Shown here: piece by piece, positions 6,723 through 15,381 of the stretch | Layout of the letters: each line of letters opens with the position of its first letter | Numbering within the stretch: the stretch's first letter is position 1 | Virus record (IMG/VR): IMGVR_UViG_3300028822_000279 | Coordinates: 1-23,326 of that record | DNA: 23,326 nucleotides | Source of the DNA: a virus | Direction: 5' to 3' (one strand) | Position numbers and translations under genes: made by a program | The notes under the pieces: generated by a model | Databases searched by the model: none | The model's input: only the letters and a program-made list of their open reading frames with translations | What the model was told of the DNA's origin: nothing

Positions 6723-7815
6723 ATGGAATTCCTCTGAGTGGCGTTGCATCATCCCCGCAGAAGCCATCAAAAGAGCCGGCGAGCACCAGGTCCGATACCT
6801 CTGGATCTGGGAAGCTCTCAAGCCCAGTGCTAATGCCCACTTCGAGTGGGCGCAGTTGATTATAGTCGAGCGCATGGGCTGGAATGTGGACGACATCTTG
6901 CATGTCGCGGATTTTATCCGCCGGCTGAAGTCCATCGGCAAGAAGGTGATGCTCGACTTTGATGACGCCTACCACCTCATGCCTCCCAGTGTGAGCACCA
7001 GTGTCCTGTGGCGCCAGAACTTAGTCCAGATACCCGATGGCGTGGAGGCACCGAGAGTCGATGCCACGGTACACTGGGAGAGTGGCAAGAAGGTCCGTGC
7101 CTTCAGGGTCAAGGAGCCTATTCTAACCCAGTTTCGCAAGACCCTCAGGGCTGTAGATGGTTTCAGCACTCCCTCCGAGGTGCTGACCGGCGACTTTGCG
7201 CACCTCAACCCTCGGCACTATGTGATCAGGAATTACCCGGATTTGAGCAGGCCAGAGTGGCACACCAAGAAGAGGGGGCACGGGGATCAGATCATCATCG
7301 GCTGGGGTGGCGGTTCAACGCACTACGAATCCTTCAGAAACTCAGGAGTGATACCAGCGTTGCGTCAAATAATCCGCCAGTATCCGAGCGTCCGTTTTTT
7401 GATCTGCACGAGCGACCAGAGCGTGGTGAAGGCCCTTGGCCTGCCGCCAGAGAAACTGGTGCTTGAGAAGTTCCGGCCCTTCCGAGAGTGGCCGCCCATC
7501 CTTGACAACTTCGATATTGGGATCGCCCCCCTGGCAGGCAAGTATGACGATAGGCGGAGTTGGATAAAGGCATTGGAGTATGGAGTCAAGGGCATACCTT
7601 GGGTGGCCAGCGATGCTCCGCCATACCAGCAATGTACTGGGGGGATACGAGTCAAGAACAAGCCCAAACATTGGTATAAATGGCTTGCCAAGTTGGTGGA
7701 GGGGACAAACTTGCGATCTATTTTAGCAAAGGAGGGGCAGGACTGGGCCAGGGACCAGGGAATTGATGACCACATAGAGGAGAGGCTGGCCGTGTATGAG
7801 GAGATATTGGCGTGA
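6685..7815 (+). CDS. glycosyltransferase, GT-B fold (GT4-like)
   Basis: A 376-residue protein. It should transfer a sugar from a nucleotide-sugar donor in the cytoplasm. Seen: an N-terminal MRILHLYADN beta-strand/loop, MLDFDDAYHLMP in the middle, then a donor-domain pattern with IIIGWGGGSTHYES, VRFLICTS, FDIGIAPLAG and KALEYGVKGIPWVASD, where the last resembles the K-x-x-E region of GT4 enzymes that holds the donor phosphates. The ATG at 6685 fits the usual N-terminus; GAGGG lies 12 nt upstream, a wide spacing, and TTG 6673 is an alternative start. It belongs to a run of glycan genes reaching to 13050. Acceptor and sugar cannot be read from sequence. Confidence 0.8.
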   Translation: MRILHLYADNKGEWNSSEWRCIIPAEAIKRAGEHQVRYLWIWEALKPSANAHFEWAQLIIVERMGWNVDDILHVADFIRRLKSIGKKVMLDFDDAYHLMPPSVSTSVLWRQNLVQIPDGVEAPRVDATVHWESGKKVRAFRVKEPILTQFRKTLRAVDGFSTPSEVLTGDFAHLNPRHYVIRNYPDLSRPEWHTKKRGHGDQIIIGWGGGSTHYESFRNSGVIPALRQIIRQYPSVRFLICTSDQSVVKALGLPPEKLVLEKFRPFREWPPILDNFDIGIAPLAGKYDDRRSWIKALEYGVKGIPWVASDAPPYQQCTGGIRVKNKPKHWYKWLAKLVEGTNLRSILAKEGQDWARDQGIDDHIEERLAVYEEILA

Positions 7816-7836
7816 AAATACTCTGCGGGAGTTGTA

Positions 7837-8445
7837 GTGGCCAGGTTAATTATCTGCACTGATTGCGGCGATGAAAAACCCCACGCCGGCAGGGGGCGTT
7901 GCCAGCAGTGTCGCAATCGTCATTATTATGAGACTCATCGCGAGGAGATACTCGCCAGACAAAAGGATTGGTATAAAAAGAATCGCAAGGAAGCACTGCT
8001 CAGAATGCGACGGTGGGGAGAGAATAATCGTGACAAAAAGGCGGCCAATCATCGCCGTTGGCAAAGGGAAAATCGAGATAAGGTAAATGCTACAAACCGT
8101 CGTTGGCAACGAGACAATCGAGAGAAGGCAACTGCCCGGGTCCGTCGGTGGCGACGGGAGAATCCCGAAAGGGCGACGGCAACTAGGGCGCGTAGGCGGG
8201 CACGAGAACAGATGCTTCCTGACACACTTACACCCGAACAAGCAAGGCAACTCATAGATATTGGGCGAACCATCTATCCAGAAGAGGAATTGCATCTTGA
8301 CCATATTGTCCCCGTGAGCAGGGGCGGGGGCACGACATTCGCAAATATGCGGGCTATCCCCGCGTCATTGAATTGTTCAAAACAAGATGCACTACCAGAA
8401 GAGGTCTATAGGCAGGAGGAACTATGGCAAGGATTTTGTATGTGA
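7837..8445 (+). CDS. HNH endonuclease with zinc ribbon and six 15-residue repeats
   Basis: A 202-residue protein. Residues 7-25 form a zinc ribbon (C7-x2-C10 ... C22-x2-C25). Residues 28-117 hold six repeats of 15 residues, each starting with an R/K-x-aromatic triplet (RHY, KDW, then RRW four times) followed by a charged helix. The C-terminal part carries HLDHIVPVSRGGG (about residues 150-162), then N and an NCSK segment, which is an HNH nuclease core. This layout is common in free-standing phage homing endonucleases; the repeats probably contact DNA. It starts with GTG at 7837 with GGGAG upstream and sits between two glycosyltransferase genes, overlapping the second by 22 nt. It is probably a mobile insertion in the cassette. 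Confidence 0.88.
   Translation: MARLIICTDCGDEKPHAGRGRCQQCRNRHYYETHREEILARQKDWYKKNRKEALLRMRRWGENNRDKKAANHRRWQRENRDKVNATNRRWQRDNREKATARVRRWRRENPERATATRARRRAREQMLPDTLTPEQARQLIDIGRTIYPEEELHLDHIVPVSRGGGTTFANMRAIPASLNCSKQDALPEEVYRQEELWQGFCM
7918..8187 (+). repeat. six degenerate 45-bp tandem repeats inside the HNH gene
   Basis: Each 45-bp unit encodes 15 residues with a period-conserved R-R-W and N-R-D/E-K pattern. The four central units (8008-8187) are the most alike, for example CGCCGTTGGCAA, CGTCGTTGGCAA, CGTCGGTGGCGA at equivalent places. The frame is kept throughout, so unit gain or loss would not break the gene. Confidence 0.75.
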
Positions 8446-9476
8446 CCTTGGGCCTTAACCCCTGCGGAGGCACACGCATCATTAACGAGCACCTAAACCG
8501 CCTCACCGACCGGGGCCATACCTGCTATCTCTTTGCCCTCAACGGCGAAATGTCCATAGGCTGGATGCCCACTAAGTTCAAGGTGATAGGCGAAGACCAG
8601 CTTAAAAGGGTTGCGAAGAAGGCTGATGTGGTTGTGGCAACCGAAGCCAACACGCCGCTTAAAGTTTCAGGCGATGAGCCCATCAAGCCAAGGGGGGCGA
8701 ACACAAAACCCTTCTATCTGGAAACGAAGGGTAGAAAGTTCTACTTCATCCAGATGCGAGAATCGCTCTTTTGGGCTCACTCGAATCCCCGCTGGGCGGG
8801 AAAGGTAGAGCTGGATTATGAGCGCATGAGGGGTGTTCTCCAACCCATCGTCATCAGCAAGTGGCTCAAGGCGTTTCTGGAAGATGAATACGGCTACGAG
8901 GATGTGCCTATCGTGCCCAACGGGCTGAACACAGAGATGTTCTACCCAGACCCAACCTTTCCCAAGTCTGAGAAGCCGCGCGTCCTCATTGAGGGACACG
9001 GCAGGAACGAGGCTAAAGACGTACACAATATGTCGTATCAGGCGGTTGCTGTCTACCGCAAGAACATTCAGCCGATTGAACTCTGGGGCTTCAGCCAATA
9101 CCCTGCCCCTGGTGACTTTGACTCCTACTGGGTTTTGCCTTCTCAGAAGGAGATAAGGCAGATATACAGCTCCTGCGATGTGTTAGTCAAGGCCAGCCGC
9201 TATGAGGGAGGGAGCGGCTTGCCGCCTATCGAGAGCATGGCCTGTGGTTGCGCCGTGGTGGTGGCGATATATATGGGAAATGACGACCTTCTGGATGGCC
9301 ATAACTGCCTCAAGGTGGACTACGGGGACGCTCAGGGCATGTACGACAACCTGAAGCGGGTCCTTCACGAGGAGGGTCTGCGGAAAAGTTTAGTGAAGAA
9401 CGGCTTGGAATATGTGAAGGAGCATCTGGCTTGGGACGACAAAATAGACCTCCTGGAGGCCATATATGCCGCCTAG
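8424..9476 (+). CDS. glycosyltransferase family 4-like protein
   Basis: A 350-residue GT-B enzyme with the full order of GT4 signatures: N-terminal MARILYVTLGLNPCGGTRIINEH (a Rossmann start with the GG acceptor loop), PIVPNGLNTEMFYP at the domain linker, and the donor site SRYEGGSGLPPIESMACGC, which contains the E-x7-E pattern of retaining GT4 enzymes. It ends with the expected long C-terminal helix. The start at 8424 has GGAGGAACT directly upstream and lies within the end of the HNH gene. It likely acts in the cytoplasm on a surface-glycan precursor together with its neighbours. The exact sugar cannot be told. Confidence 0.88.
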   Translation: MARILYVTLGLNPCGGTRIINEHLNRLTDRGHTCYLFALNGEMSIGWMPTKFKVIGEDQLKRVAKKADVVVATEANTPLKVSGDEPIKPRGANTKPFYLETKGRKFYFIQMRESLFWAHSNPRWAGKVELDYERMRGVLQPIVISKWLKAFLEDEYGYEDVPIVPNGLNTEMFYPDPTFPKSEKPRVLIEGHGRNEAKDVHNMSYQAVAVYRKNIQPIELWGFSQYPAPGDFDSYWVLPSQKEIRQIYSSCDVLVKASRYEGGSGLPPIESMACGCAVVVAIYMGNDDLLDGHNCLKVDYGDAQGMYDNLKRVLHEEGLRKSLVKNGLEYVKEHLAWDDKIDLLEAIYAA

Positions 9477-10119
9477 ATTGCCAGACTGGCTTCGGCAAAG
9501 TGTTCTGGAGATAATCAAGCCTCCTACTTTCTACAGAATCCAACACACAAAGACCGAGAGCATTCTGATCCAGAGATTTCACAACAACGAAAAACTAGAC
9601 AATGCCAGAAGGCTGTTAGAGCGTGCTATGCCCACGTATCTGCCCAAATACATGTTGAATATCCTCGATTTAGGCCCAGGAGCGGTGATCATGCACCCAC
9701 GGGCGATTCGCATTGATGTCCATAGTGGGCGCTGGGGATCTGTAGACGGAACGAGTTATGATGCCTTTCCAGACTTCGTCTGGGAGTGCCGGACCCTGCC
9801 CTTTTTGAACGAAACGATCGATGTTATCTTTAGTTCGCATCTTCTCGAGCACTTCTGGGATCATGAGCGGGTTGCCATACTCAAGGACTGGACCAGGGTT
9901 CTGCGGTCCGGGGGAAGGATGTGTCACATCTTCCCTGAGCACCCTTATGCCGGGGGGACTAGCGAATTGAGCCTCAAGGGCACATGGGAGCACAAAAGTT
10001 GCCTAACGGAGGCAAAAGTCCTAGCTGATGTTGCCCAGGTATCTGATCTGGAAATACTAGAGCATGGCTGGTCTACTCTGGAGTGGGATAAGTACATCAT
10101 CGCGGAGAAAACGGAGTGA
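9466..10119 (+). CDS. SAM-dependent methyltransferase (class I)
   Basis: A 217-residue protein. Seen: ILDLGPGA (about residues 66-73, motif I for SAM binding), an acidic strand end IRIDVHSG, DVIFSSHLLEHF (the motif around the LEH often found in Methyltransf_11 proteins), and VLRSGGRMCHIFPE (post-motif). Such enzymes often methylate sugars or lipid carriers in glycan gene clusters. The start overlaps the preceding glycosyltransferase by 11 nt and its own end overlaps the next small gene. Substrate unknown; a sugar O-methyltransferase or capping enzyme is the likeliest reading from context. Confidence 0.8.
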   Translation: MPPRLPDWLRQSVLEIIKPPTFYRIQHTKTESILIQRFHNNEKLDNARRLLERAMPTYLPKYMLNILDLGPGAVIMHPRAIRIDVHSGRWGSVDGTSYDAFPDFVWECRTLPFLNETIDVIFSSHLLEHFWDHERVAILKDWTRVLRSGGRMCHIFPEHPYAGGTSELSLKGTWEHKSCLTEAKVLADVAQVSDLEILEHGWSTLEWDKYIIAEKTE

Positions 10120-10298
10120 ACTTCATCGACTACCCCGAGCGGCCATGTGCTTACTGCGGCGAGGTCATCCGATCAATAGGCCCAAGCGCCTACGAATGGA
10201 ACCCTCAGTTGGTGGCGTGTGGACATTGTGGGAAGGTAAATGTGTCAGGATATAAAGATGGCCATTTCATTTGGCGCAAGCGGGAGTGGAAAGGATGA
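10116..10298 (+). CDS. small zinc-ribbon protein
   Basis: A 60-residue protein starting with GTG, 4-nt overlap with the methyltransferase stop. Seen: C11-x2-C14 (PCAYCGE) and C35-x2-C38 (ACGHCGK), a compact four-cysteine zinc ribbon with a Trp-rich end. No enzyme core is present. The two CxxC pairs and lengths fit a small nucleic-acid- or protein-binding domain, and such proteins are common in phage genomes. Its link to the glycan genes on both sides is by position only. Confidence 0.6.
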   Translation: MNFIDYPERPCAYCGEVIRSIGPSAYEWNPQLVACGHCGKVNVSGYKDGHFIWRKREWKG

Positions 10299-11443
10299 AA
10301 ATCCTTATCTGCACCTTGCGACATTGGACGGCAGGAAGGCGTTTCAGGAGCCTTTTGCTCAACGCGCCCAAGCTGGGCCATGAGGTGTTTGGCTTGGCAT
10401 CAGACTGGTATGCGGATCAGGATTTGACCATTGCTGCCTTTAACGAGTTGGGAGCGCAGGCATTCCCCAAGCAAGCGTGGCAAGCCACGATTGAGCGGTT
10501 GAATCCCGACGTGGTTTTTGGCGAGCATTTATTCCCCACCGATGTTGAGCGCAGGGTCCAAGACTGGGTAAATAGCCAGAACAAAATCGGTCTAATCATT
10601 AACCACGATCCGCACATTATTCAGTCTACGCATCATGCCCCCAAGCCAGAATGGACTCTCACTTACCTTTCGGTGGCCAACCAGCAACAAGCGCACGCGC
10701 GGGCAACCTGTTATACAGGCGAGCAAGCCATACGGAACTGGCCCCAGGAGCGAATCTTCGTCCTTGGGTCCCCTGATCTTGATTTTGTGACAGAAAGCGT
10801 TGATGTCGCAGAGGTTCGAGACAGGCTAGGGTTGAGCCCGAACCAACCACTGATCGGGCTTTTTCCTACGCTCGCCCACGCCGCCGATCGCGAGGAACTT
10901 ACTACGCTGGTGGGTAGATGCCAGGGAGCGGGCTGGCAGGTCGTTATTCATCTTCACCCAGTTGGAAGACGCCTTCAAAATAGTAAGCCCCCACACGGTT
11001 TTTGGGTCTATGACCGCGGATTCGTCGCAGCCGACTTCTGGCCCAAAATACAGGCGATGGGAGCACGATTCATTGCTGACTACGGACCTGGGCGGGTATG
11101 CGGCGTGGAATTTCATCGGTGCCAGAGCTTTGAACTTCTACGAGCGGCAGATTGCTTGATAGGGACTTGGGATCCCTTCTTTGAAGCCTACGCCTTGAAG
11201 AGGGGCTACACACTTTTGGAGTCGATAGCAGCGCACTGCCTGAACTACCCATCGCACAAGGACGTCTTGGACCGTGAATTTGAGTTGCAAGGCAATTTCG
11301 CGAAGATCTCGCAGATCCTAGAACGGGGCAATGATTCAGAACAAGACCCCGGATTTGTGGAAAAATGGTTTTTCAAACTTGATGGGCTTTGGTGGAAACG
11401 AGCCCTAGATCTCGCAGAGCAACTGGTAAGAGACAACGCATGA
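10295..11443 (+). CDS. GT-B-fold transferase, CDP-glycerol/epimerase-like
   Basis: A 382-residue protein. Seen: MKILICTLRHWTAGRRF at the N-terminus, LIGLFPTLAH in the middle, VVIHLHPVG, and AADCLIGTWDPFFEAYALKRG near the C-terminus. The order of strand, H-x-H-P and a late site with a loop plus acid is what GT-B enzymes of the CDP-glycerol glycerophosphotransferase and UDP-GlcNAc 2-epimerase group show. It could add glycerol-phosphate or a sugar to a surface polymer. ATG 10295 is chosen because GGAAAGG lies just upstream; a longer frame from 10271 would lie inside the zinc-ribbon gene. It overlaps the next gene by 4 nt (ATGA). Confidence 0.6.
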   Translation: MKILICTLRHWTAGRRFRSLLLNAPKLGHEVFGLASDWYADQDLTIAAFNELGAQAFPKQAWQATIERLNPDVVFGEHLFPTDVERRVQDWVNSQNKIGLIINHDPHIIQSTHHAPKPEWTLTYLSVANQQQAHARATCYTGEQAIRNWPQERIFVLGSPDLDFVTESVDVAEVRDRLGLSPNQPLIGLFPTLAHAADREELTTLVGRCQGAGWQVVIHLHPVGRRLQNSKPPHGFWVYDRGFVAADFWPKIQAMGARFIADYGPGRVCGVEFHRCQSFELLRAADCLIGTWDPFFEAYALKRGYTLLESIAAHCLNYPSHKDVLDREFELQGNFAKISQILERGNDSEQDPGFVEKWFFKLDGLWWKRALDLAEQLVRDNA

Positions 11444-12186
11444 AGGGATCTAAAGTAAGCATCCTGTTGCCTACTTACCGGCGGCCCGGACTCATCCGAC
11501 GGGCATTGTCCAGCATCTATTTGCAGTCCCTCGAGGACTGGGAACTCGTCGTAGTGGAGAACGGCTCCACGCCTGAGATTCAGGAGCAATACTTCCAAGA
11601 TGTAGTTTCAAACTTGCCAGAGCAGTACGAGATAACCTGGCTTACCGTACCCTGGGCCTCCTTGCCTGACGCGTTGAATCTTGCCCTTGAGCGGGCGACG
11701 GGGAAGTACATCGCCATACAAGAGGACGATGACGAATGGCTTGCGGACTTCTTGAGCACGGTAGTAGATCACATGGACGACTGCACGTGTGGGATGGCCT
11801 ATGTCCACCAATTCGAGGTTAAGGCGGGCAAGCCTGTGAGAATCCTAAATCGCCTGCCGGAGAAGTTTGACAAAGATCAGTTGCTCGTCGCCAGTTATAT
11901 CAGTTTTCCTAACAGGCTGATTAGAAGAGAGGCCTTGGAAAAGATTGGTGGTTTTCATCCTGATGGGGGCTCTGCTACAGACTGGATCACGTCGTGCCTC
12001 GTTTCGAAAGATTGGCCCATTTGCCAGTTGGATGAGACCTTGGTAGTTCATCATTGGCATGAGGACGAGAACGCGCCGAACTACTGCTTGGTCGAGCCTG
12101 GCTGGACGGCTTCGTCTGTGCGATACACGCTGTTGCAACGGAAGATGCTGGCCAGGGGTGATTTTGGGCCTTGGCCATCGCAGTAA
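11440..12186 (+). CDS. glycosyltransferase family 2 protein
   Basis: A 248-residue protein with the GT-A fold. Seen: VSILLPTYRRPGLIRRALSS (residues 5-24), the typical start of GT2 enzymes; VVVENGSTPE, the second strand with the N/D-G-S loop; LNLALERATGKYIAIQEDDDEW, with the D-x-D metal site; and a late SATDWITS plus HHWHED region. These bind the nucleotide-sugar and a divalent metal for an inverting transfer. ATG 11440 overlaps the previous stop by 4 nt, so translation is likely coupled. It is one of four sugar transferases in this block. Confidence 0.88.
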   Translation: MKGSKVSILLPTYRRPGLIRRALSSIYLQSLEDWELVVVENGSTPEIQEQYFQDVVSNLPEQYEITWLTVPWASLPDALNLALERATGKYIAIQEDDDEWLADFLSTVVDHMDDCTCGMAYVHQFEVKAGKPVRILNRLPEKFDKDQLLVASYISFPNRLIRREALEKIGGFHPDGGSATDWITSCLVSKDWPICQLDETLVVHHWHEDENAPNYCLVEPGWTASSVRYTLLQRKMLARGDFGPWPSQ

Positions 12187-12210
12187 AAGATTTTCAACGA
12201 AAGGTGACCG

Positions 12211-13050
12211 ATGAGCAAAGTCATAGTCCATCTCCAGGCAAGGATGGCATCTTCTAGGTTACCAAATAAGGCTGCGTATGAACTTGGTGGCAAGCCAGCC
12301 TTTGTGCAGATCTTGGAACGGATACAGGAGTATGTTCCAGATGCTAATCATTACTTTGTGGTCACGACCCTTGATGCCACTGACGATCCGTTGGCCTTAC
12401 TGGCGAAGGCGTATGGATACGAGGTGTTCCGGTGGAGCGAACAACCCAATATCCGCTGCCGAGAGTTCTATCGCTATTTGGATCTTAAAGATGACGACAT
12501 CTCAATACTTGTGCCAGGAGATGCTCCCTTCATCTTGTGCGAACACCTACCTTTTGCTATTGAGAAGATTCGGGAGCTTGGCAATCGAACCCGGGTCTTG
12601 AGTGAAGACGGAACCGTGATTTGGGCCACTACTGCGGTCCATCCACAGCCAGTAGGCTATTATGAGCTTTTGATACAAGATGCATTTCGCGTAAGAGTCG
12701 GCGAGCATAGCATGGTAAGCCATCATCAGCCAGCGACCTTTATCAAGCTACCAGAGCGATTCTATAAACCATGGCCTTGGGCTCCCATAATTCTCGACTA
12801 TCCCCTCGAGGGGATGCAGATCAAGGTGATCTACAATCTGCTATACAGAGGAAAGCCGATAGATGTACGGGATGTCTACGATCTTCTTGTTCAAAGGCCG
12901 CATGTTGCCAACCTCGTACCAAGGGACATCAAGCGTGCCGAGCAGATAGTATACCCCTATGGATCCCATGGGTTCGATGTGATCGACATAATGAATACTA
13001 CAGACAGTGTTGTCGTGGAGTGGGAAGGAGGTGAAGCGGATAAGGAATGA
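12211..13050 (+). CDS. spsF-like: SpsF/CMP-sugar-type cytidylyltransferase
   Basis: A 279-residue protein. Residues 4-26 contain VIVHLQARMASSRLPNKA and LGGKP, the nucleotide-binding signature of the SpsF/KdsB/NeuA family (x-Q-A-R-x-x-S-S-R-L-P-x-K), followed by HYFVVTTLDATDDPL and ISILVPGDAPF. Members couple CTP to an acidic sugar or a glycerol-like unit, giving the activated donor used by transferases. The protein is slightly longer than the basic 240-residue enzymes and has an extra C-terminal tail. AAAGGTGA precedes the ATG. This would supply the activated precursor for the neighbouring transferases, possibly the CDP-type donor for the GT-B protein at 10295; that pairing is inference. Confidence 0.8.
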   Translation: MSKVIVHLQARMASSRLPNKAAYELGGKPAFVQILERIQEYVPDANHYFVVTTLDATDDPLALLAKAYGYEVFRWSEQPNIRCREFYRYLDLKDDDISILVPGDAPFILCEHLPFAIEKIRELGNRTRVLSEDGTVIWATTAVHPQPVGYYELLIQDAFRVRVGEHSMVSHHQPATFIKLPERFYKPWPWAPIILDYPLEGMQIKVIYNLLYRGKPIDVRDVYDLLVQRPHVANLVPRDIKRAEQIVYPYGSHGFDVIDIMNTTDSVVVEWEGGEADKE

Positions 13051-13090
13051 ATTAGTGCCTGAAGTTCAATAGAGAAAGAGGAGGTTAGAA

Positions 13091-14518
13091 GTGCGTAAGA
13101 TCGTAAGTATCTTGGTGCTTGTGTCAATGTTGGTTATGCTCTTCTCGGCGTGTGCGAAACCAGCACCGACACCAGTACCGCCTGCTCCGACAGCGGTTCC
13201 TGTGGAGGAGGCCGAAGAGGCCGAAGAGGAACCAACAGAGGAAGTTGCCCCTGAGCCGTTTACGCTCGTCTGGTATACTGGCCATGCCGCGGGTTGTATA
13301 AACCAGGATTACTGCATTCCAGAGTGTGAGGAGCCTGGATGCCTGGGAGATTGGCAGATTGCACGTTTCCACGAGCTATACCCGCAATACGATCACGTCA
13401 CCATCGAGTACATCTACCAGACGGAAGTTGGTGGGCTTTTGCCTCCCGACCTCGACACGCTCATCGCTGCCGGGGAGACTCCCAACATGATAGATGGCTA
13501 TGGCGGGCGCATCGGACGCTACGCAGCCATTGGGCTGAACTTCGATGAGTACCTCGACGATGACCAGAAGGCCGACTTTCTCAACTACGAAGGGATGTTC
13601 TTCGGTGACACGATGCCGATGATTGAGGCTTCGGGCAACTTTGCTTACTTCACCGTCAACGCCACTCTAGTTGGAAGGGCCTGCGCCCAGGAGGAGTTCG
13701 AATGCGGCGTTCCAGAACCCTGGTCTATCGTGAGCCACGACGAATTTCTGGAGATCGGCAGGGCCATCAAGGCCCTTGACGATGGCTCATACCTCGGGTT
13801 GCTGTTCGGAATGAACGCCTCCAGCCAGCACCTCCAGTGGCTCTGGTTCGCTCAGGTCGGCGTACAAGCCTTCGAGAGCGGTGTGTTCACAGGACTGAAC
13901 ACTCCCGAGACTCGCGCCGTGATGAAGGAGTTGATTGACCTTTATGACGATGGTCAGTTCATGCCCGGCGCACCGGGGCTCTGTGACGATGACTACCTCG
14001 TTTACTGGGGGCCTGGCAAGATTGCCTTCGCCCCCTGGGGCTTGCCCCGACACGCGTCCGTAATCGCGGGGCTCGTTGAGTCGGGCGAGCTTGAGGAGGC
14101 TTGGGAGATCGTGCCGATTGCTGGGATCCAGTTCGATGAGGACATTCAGCCACTCATGTCAGGGTCCCACTTCACAACTGCTAGCATAGTCACAGCAGCC
14201 ACCCCGGAAGAGCACCGGAAGGCAGCGGTTGACTTCGCGCACTTCACCATGATGTTGCATTGGGTGGAGTGGGTAAACCCGGGCACACTCCCCGGGACGC
14301 ATCCTAGCAATGACAAGCTCAGGCTAGGTGATCTGGGTCCAGCATACGACTACATCGCAGAGCACGGTCTAGCAGATGTGGGGGTTTACAACCCGCATTA
14401 CAATGAGATCCGTTCTCTCTTCGCTGACCTGGTTGCCGCCATGACCGCTGGGGTGAAGTCGCCCACGGAGGCCATGTTCACACTTGAGCAGATCGGGAAG
14501 GCGTTGATGGAAGAATGA
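13091..14518 (+). CDS. ABC transporter solute-binding lipoprotein (carbohydrate type)
   Basis: A 475-residue protein that would sit outside the membrane on a lipid anchor and deliver a solute, most likely a sugar or oligosaccharide, to the two permeases that follow. Seen: a signal peptide with a hydrophobic core (residues 4-18), a lipobox ending in FSAC, a low-complexity linker of Pro, Thr and Glu (about residues 24-55), then a family 1 binding-protein body with repeated Trp/Phe-Pro features such as IAFAPWGLPRH. A Cys-rich patch (AGCINQDYCIPECEEPGC) follows the linker and may hold disulfides. The GTG start has GAGGAGGTT 5 nt upstream. The linker type is typical of Chloroflexota. It overlaps the next gene by 4 nt. 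No promoter lies in the 40-nt gap before it. Confidence 0.9.
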   Translation: MRKIVSILVLVSMLVMLFSACAKPAPTPVPPAPTAVPVEEAEEAEEEPTEEVAPEPFTLVWYTGHAAGCINQDYCIPECEEPGCLGDWQIARFHELYPQYDHVTIEYIYQTEVGGLLPPDLDTLIAAGETPNMIDGYGGRIGRYAAIGLNFDEYLDDDQKADFLNYEGMFFGDTMPMIEASGNFAYFTVNATLVGRACAQEEFECGVPEPWSIVSHDEFLEIGRAIKALDDGSYLGLLFGMNASSQHLQWLWFAQVGVQAFESGVFTGLNTPETRAVMKELIDLYDDGQFMPGAPGLCDDDYLVYWGPGKIAFAPWGLPRHASVIAGLVESGELEEAWEIVPIAGIQFDEDIQPLMSGSHFTTASIVTAATPEEHRKAAVDFAHFTMMLHWVEWVNPGTLPGTHPSNDKLRLGDLGPAYDYIAEHGLADVGVYNPHYNEIRSLFADLVAAMTAGVKSPTEAMFTLEQIGKALMEE

Positions 14519-15381
14519 GTCGTAACCGACGAGGTTGGTGGGGGCTTCTCTTCGTAGCCCCCGCCCTCCTGTTCTTATTCGTCTACTTCATACTACCTAT
14601 AATTTACAGCGGGAATCTGAGCTTCTATAAAGTTGAATTGACTGGAAGGTCCTGGGTTGGCTTCGAAAATTACCTGGCGCTGGGAGACCAGGATCACCTA
14701 TCGAACGGCATCCGGGTTTCTGCGAAGTTTCTGACCGCATATCTGTTCTTTAACATCGTCGTCGCGTACCTGCTAGCGATCGGGATGAGTAAGTTCAGCC
14801 CACGGTTCTGCGGGGTGATGCTCACGTACTACCACATACCATGCCTGATTTCCGCGATTTCGAGCATTGCGGTCTGGCGATGGCTTTACAGATACCCAGG
14901 AGGAGGCTTCAACGAAGTCCTAGAGGCTCTCCACCTACCGACAATGATGTTCCTGGGGAATCCGAGGATCGCCGCCTGGGCGATCTGCTTCGTGATGATG
15001 GGCGGCATGGTGGGCAGCTCGACGGTTCTGTACGCGGCGACCATAAGCCAGGTCAACAAGGAGATACTCGGTGCTGCTCGGCTTGACGGGGCGAACGAGT
15101 TGCAAGTGATCTGGCACATCCTTACTCCGCTGACCCAGCCCGTGAGGATGTATATCTTGATCGGCAACTTCATAGGAGCGATGAATGTCTGGGAGCATCC
15201 GTTCTTCTTCACCGGAGGTGGACCTTTTGGGTCCACGAGGACGATGATGTTCGAGATCTACTATACTGCGTTTGTCAAGCACAGGTTCGGGTTGGCCTCG
15301 GCTTTGACCATGGTCATGATGGGCATTGCTCTGGTGATCGCCATCGTGTCAATGCGAAGGGTTAGGAGCTACCTTGGGTAA
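14515..15381 (+). CDS. ABC transporter permease, MalF/UgpA type
   Basis: A 288-residue inner-membrane protein with about six hydrophobic segments, the normal size for binding-protein-dependent sugar permeases. Seen: the conserved EAA-type loop EILGAARLDGANELQVIWHI and TPLTQPV (about residues 184-209), which contacts the ATPase, and the FTGGGPFGST region before the last membrane helices, as in MalF/UgpA proteins. It forms a pore heterodimer with the next gene product. ATG overlaps the previous stop by 4 nt, and its own end overlaps the next gene by 8 nt, showing coupled translation. No ATP-binding subunit follows, so a host MalK-like ATPase would be needed. Confidence 0.93.
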   Translation: MSRNRRGWWGLLFVAPALLFLFVYFILPIIYSGNLSFYKVELTGRSWVGFENYLALGDQDHLSNGIRVSAKFLTAYLFFNIVVAYLLAIGMSKFSPRFCGVMLTYYHIPCLISAISSIAVWRWLYRYPGGGFNEVLEALHLPTMMFLGNPRIAAWAICFVMMGGMVGSSTVLYAATISQVNKEILGAARLDGANELQVIWHILTPLTQPVRMYILIGNFIGAMNVWEHPFFFTGGGPFGSTRTMMFEIYYTAFVKHRFGLASALTMVMMGIALVIAIVSMRRVRSYLG

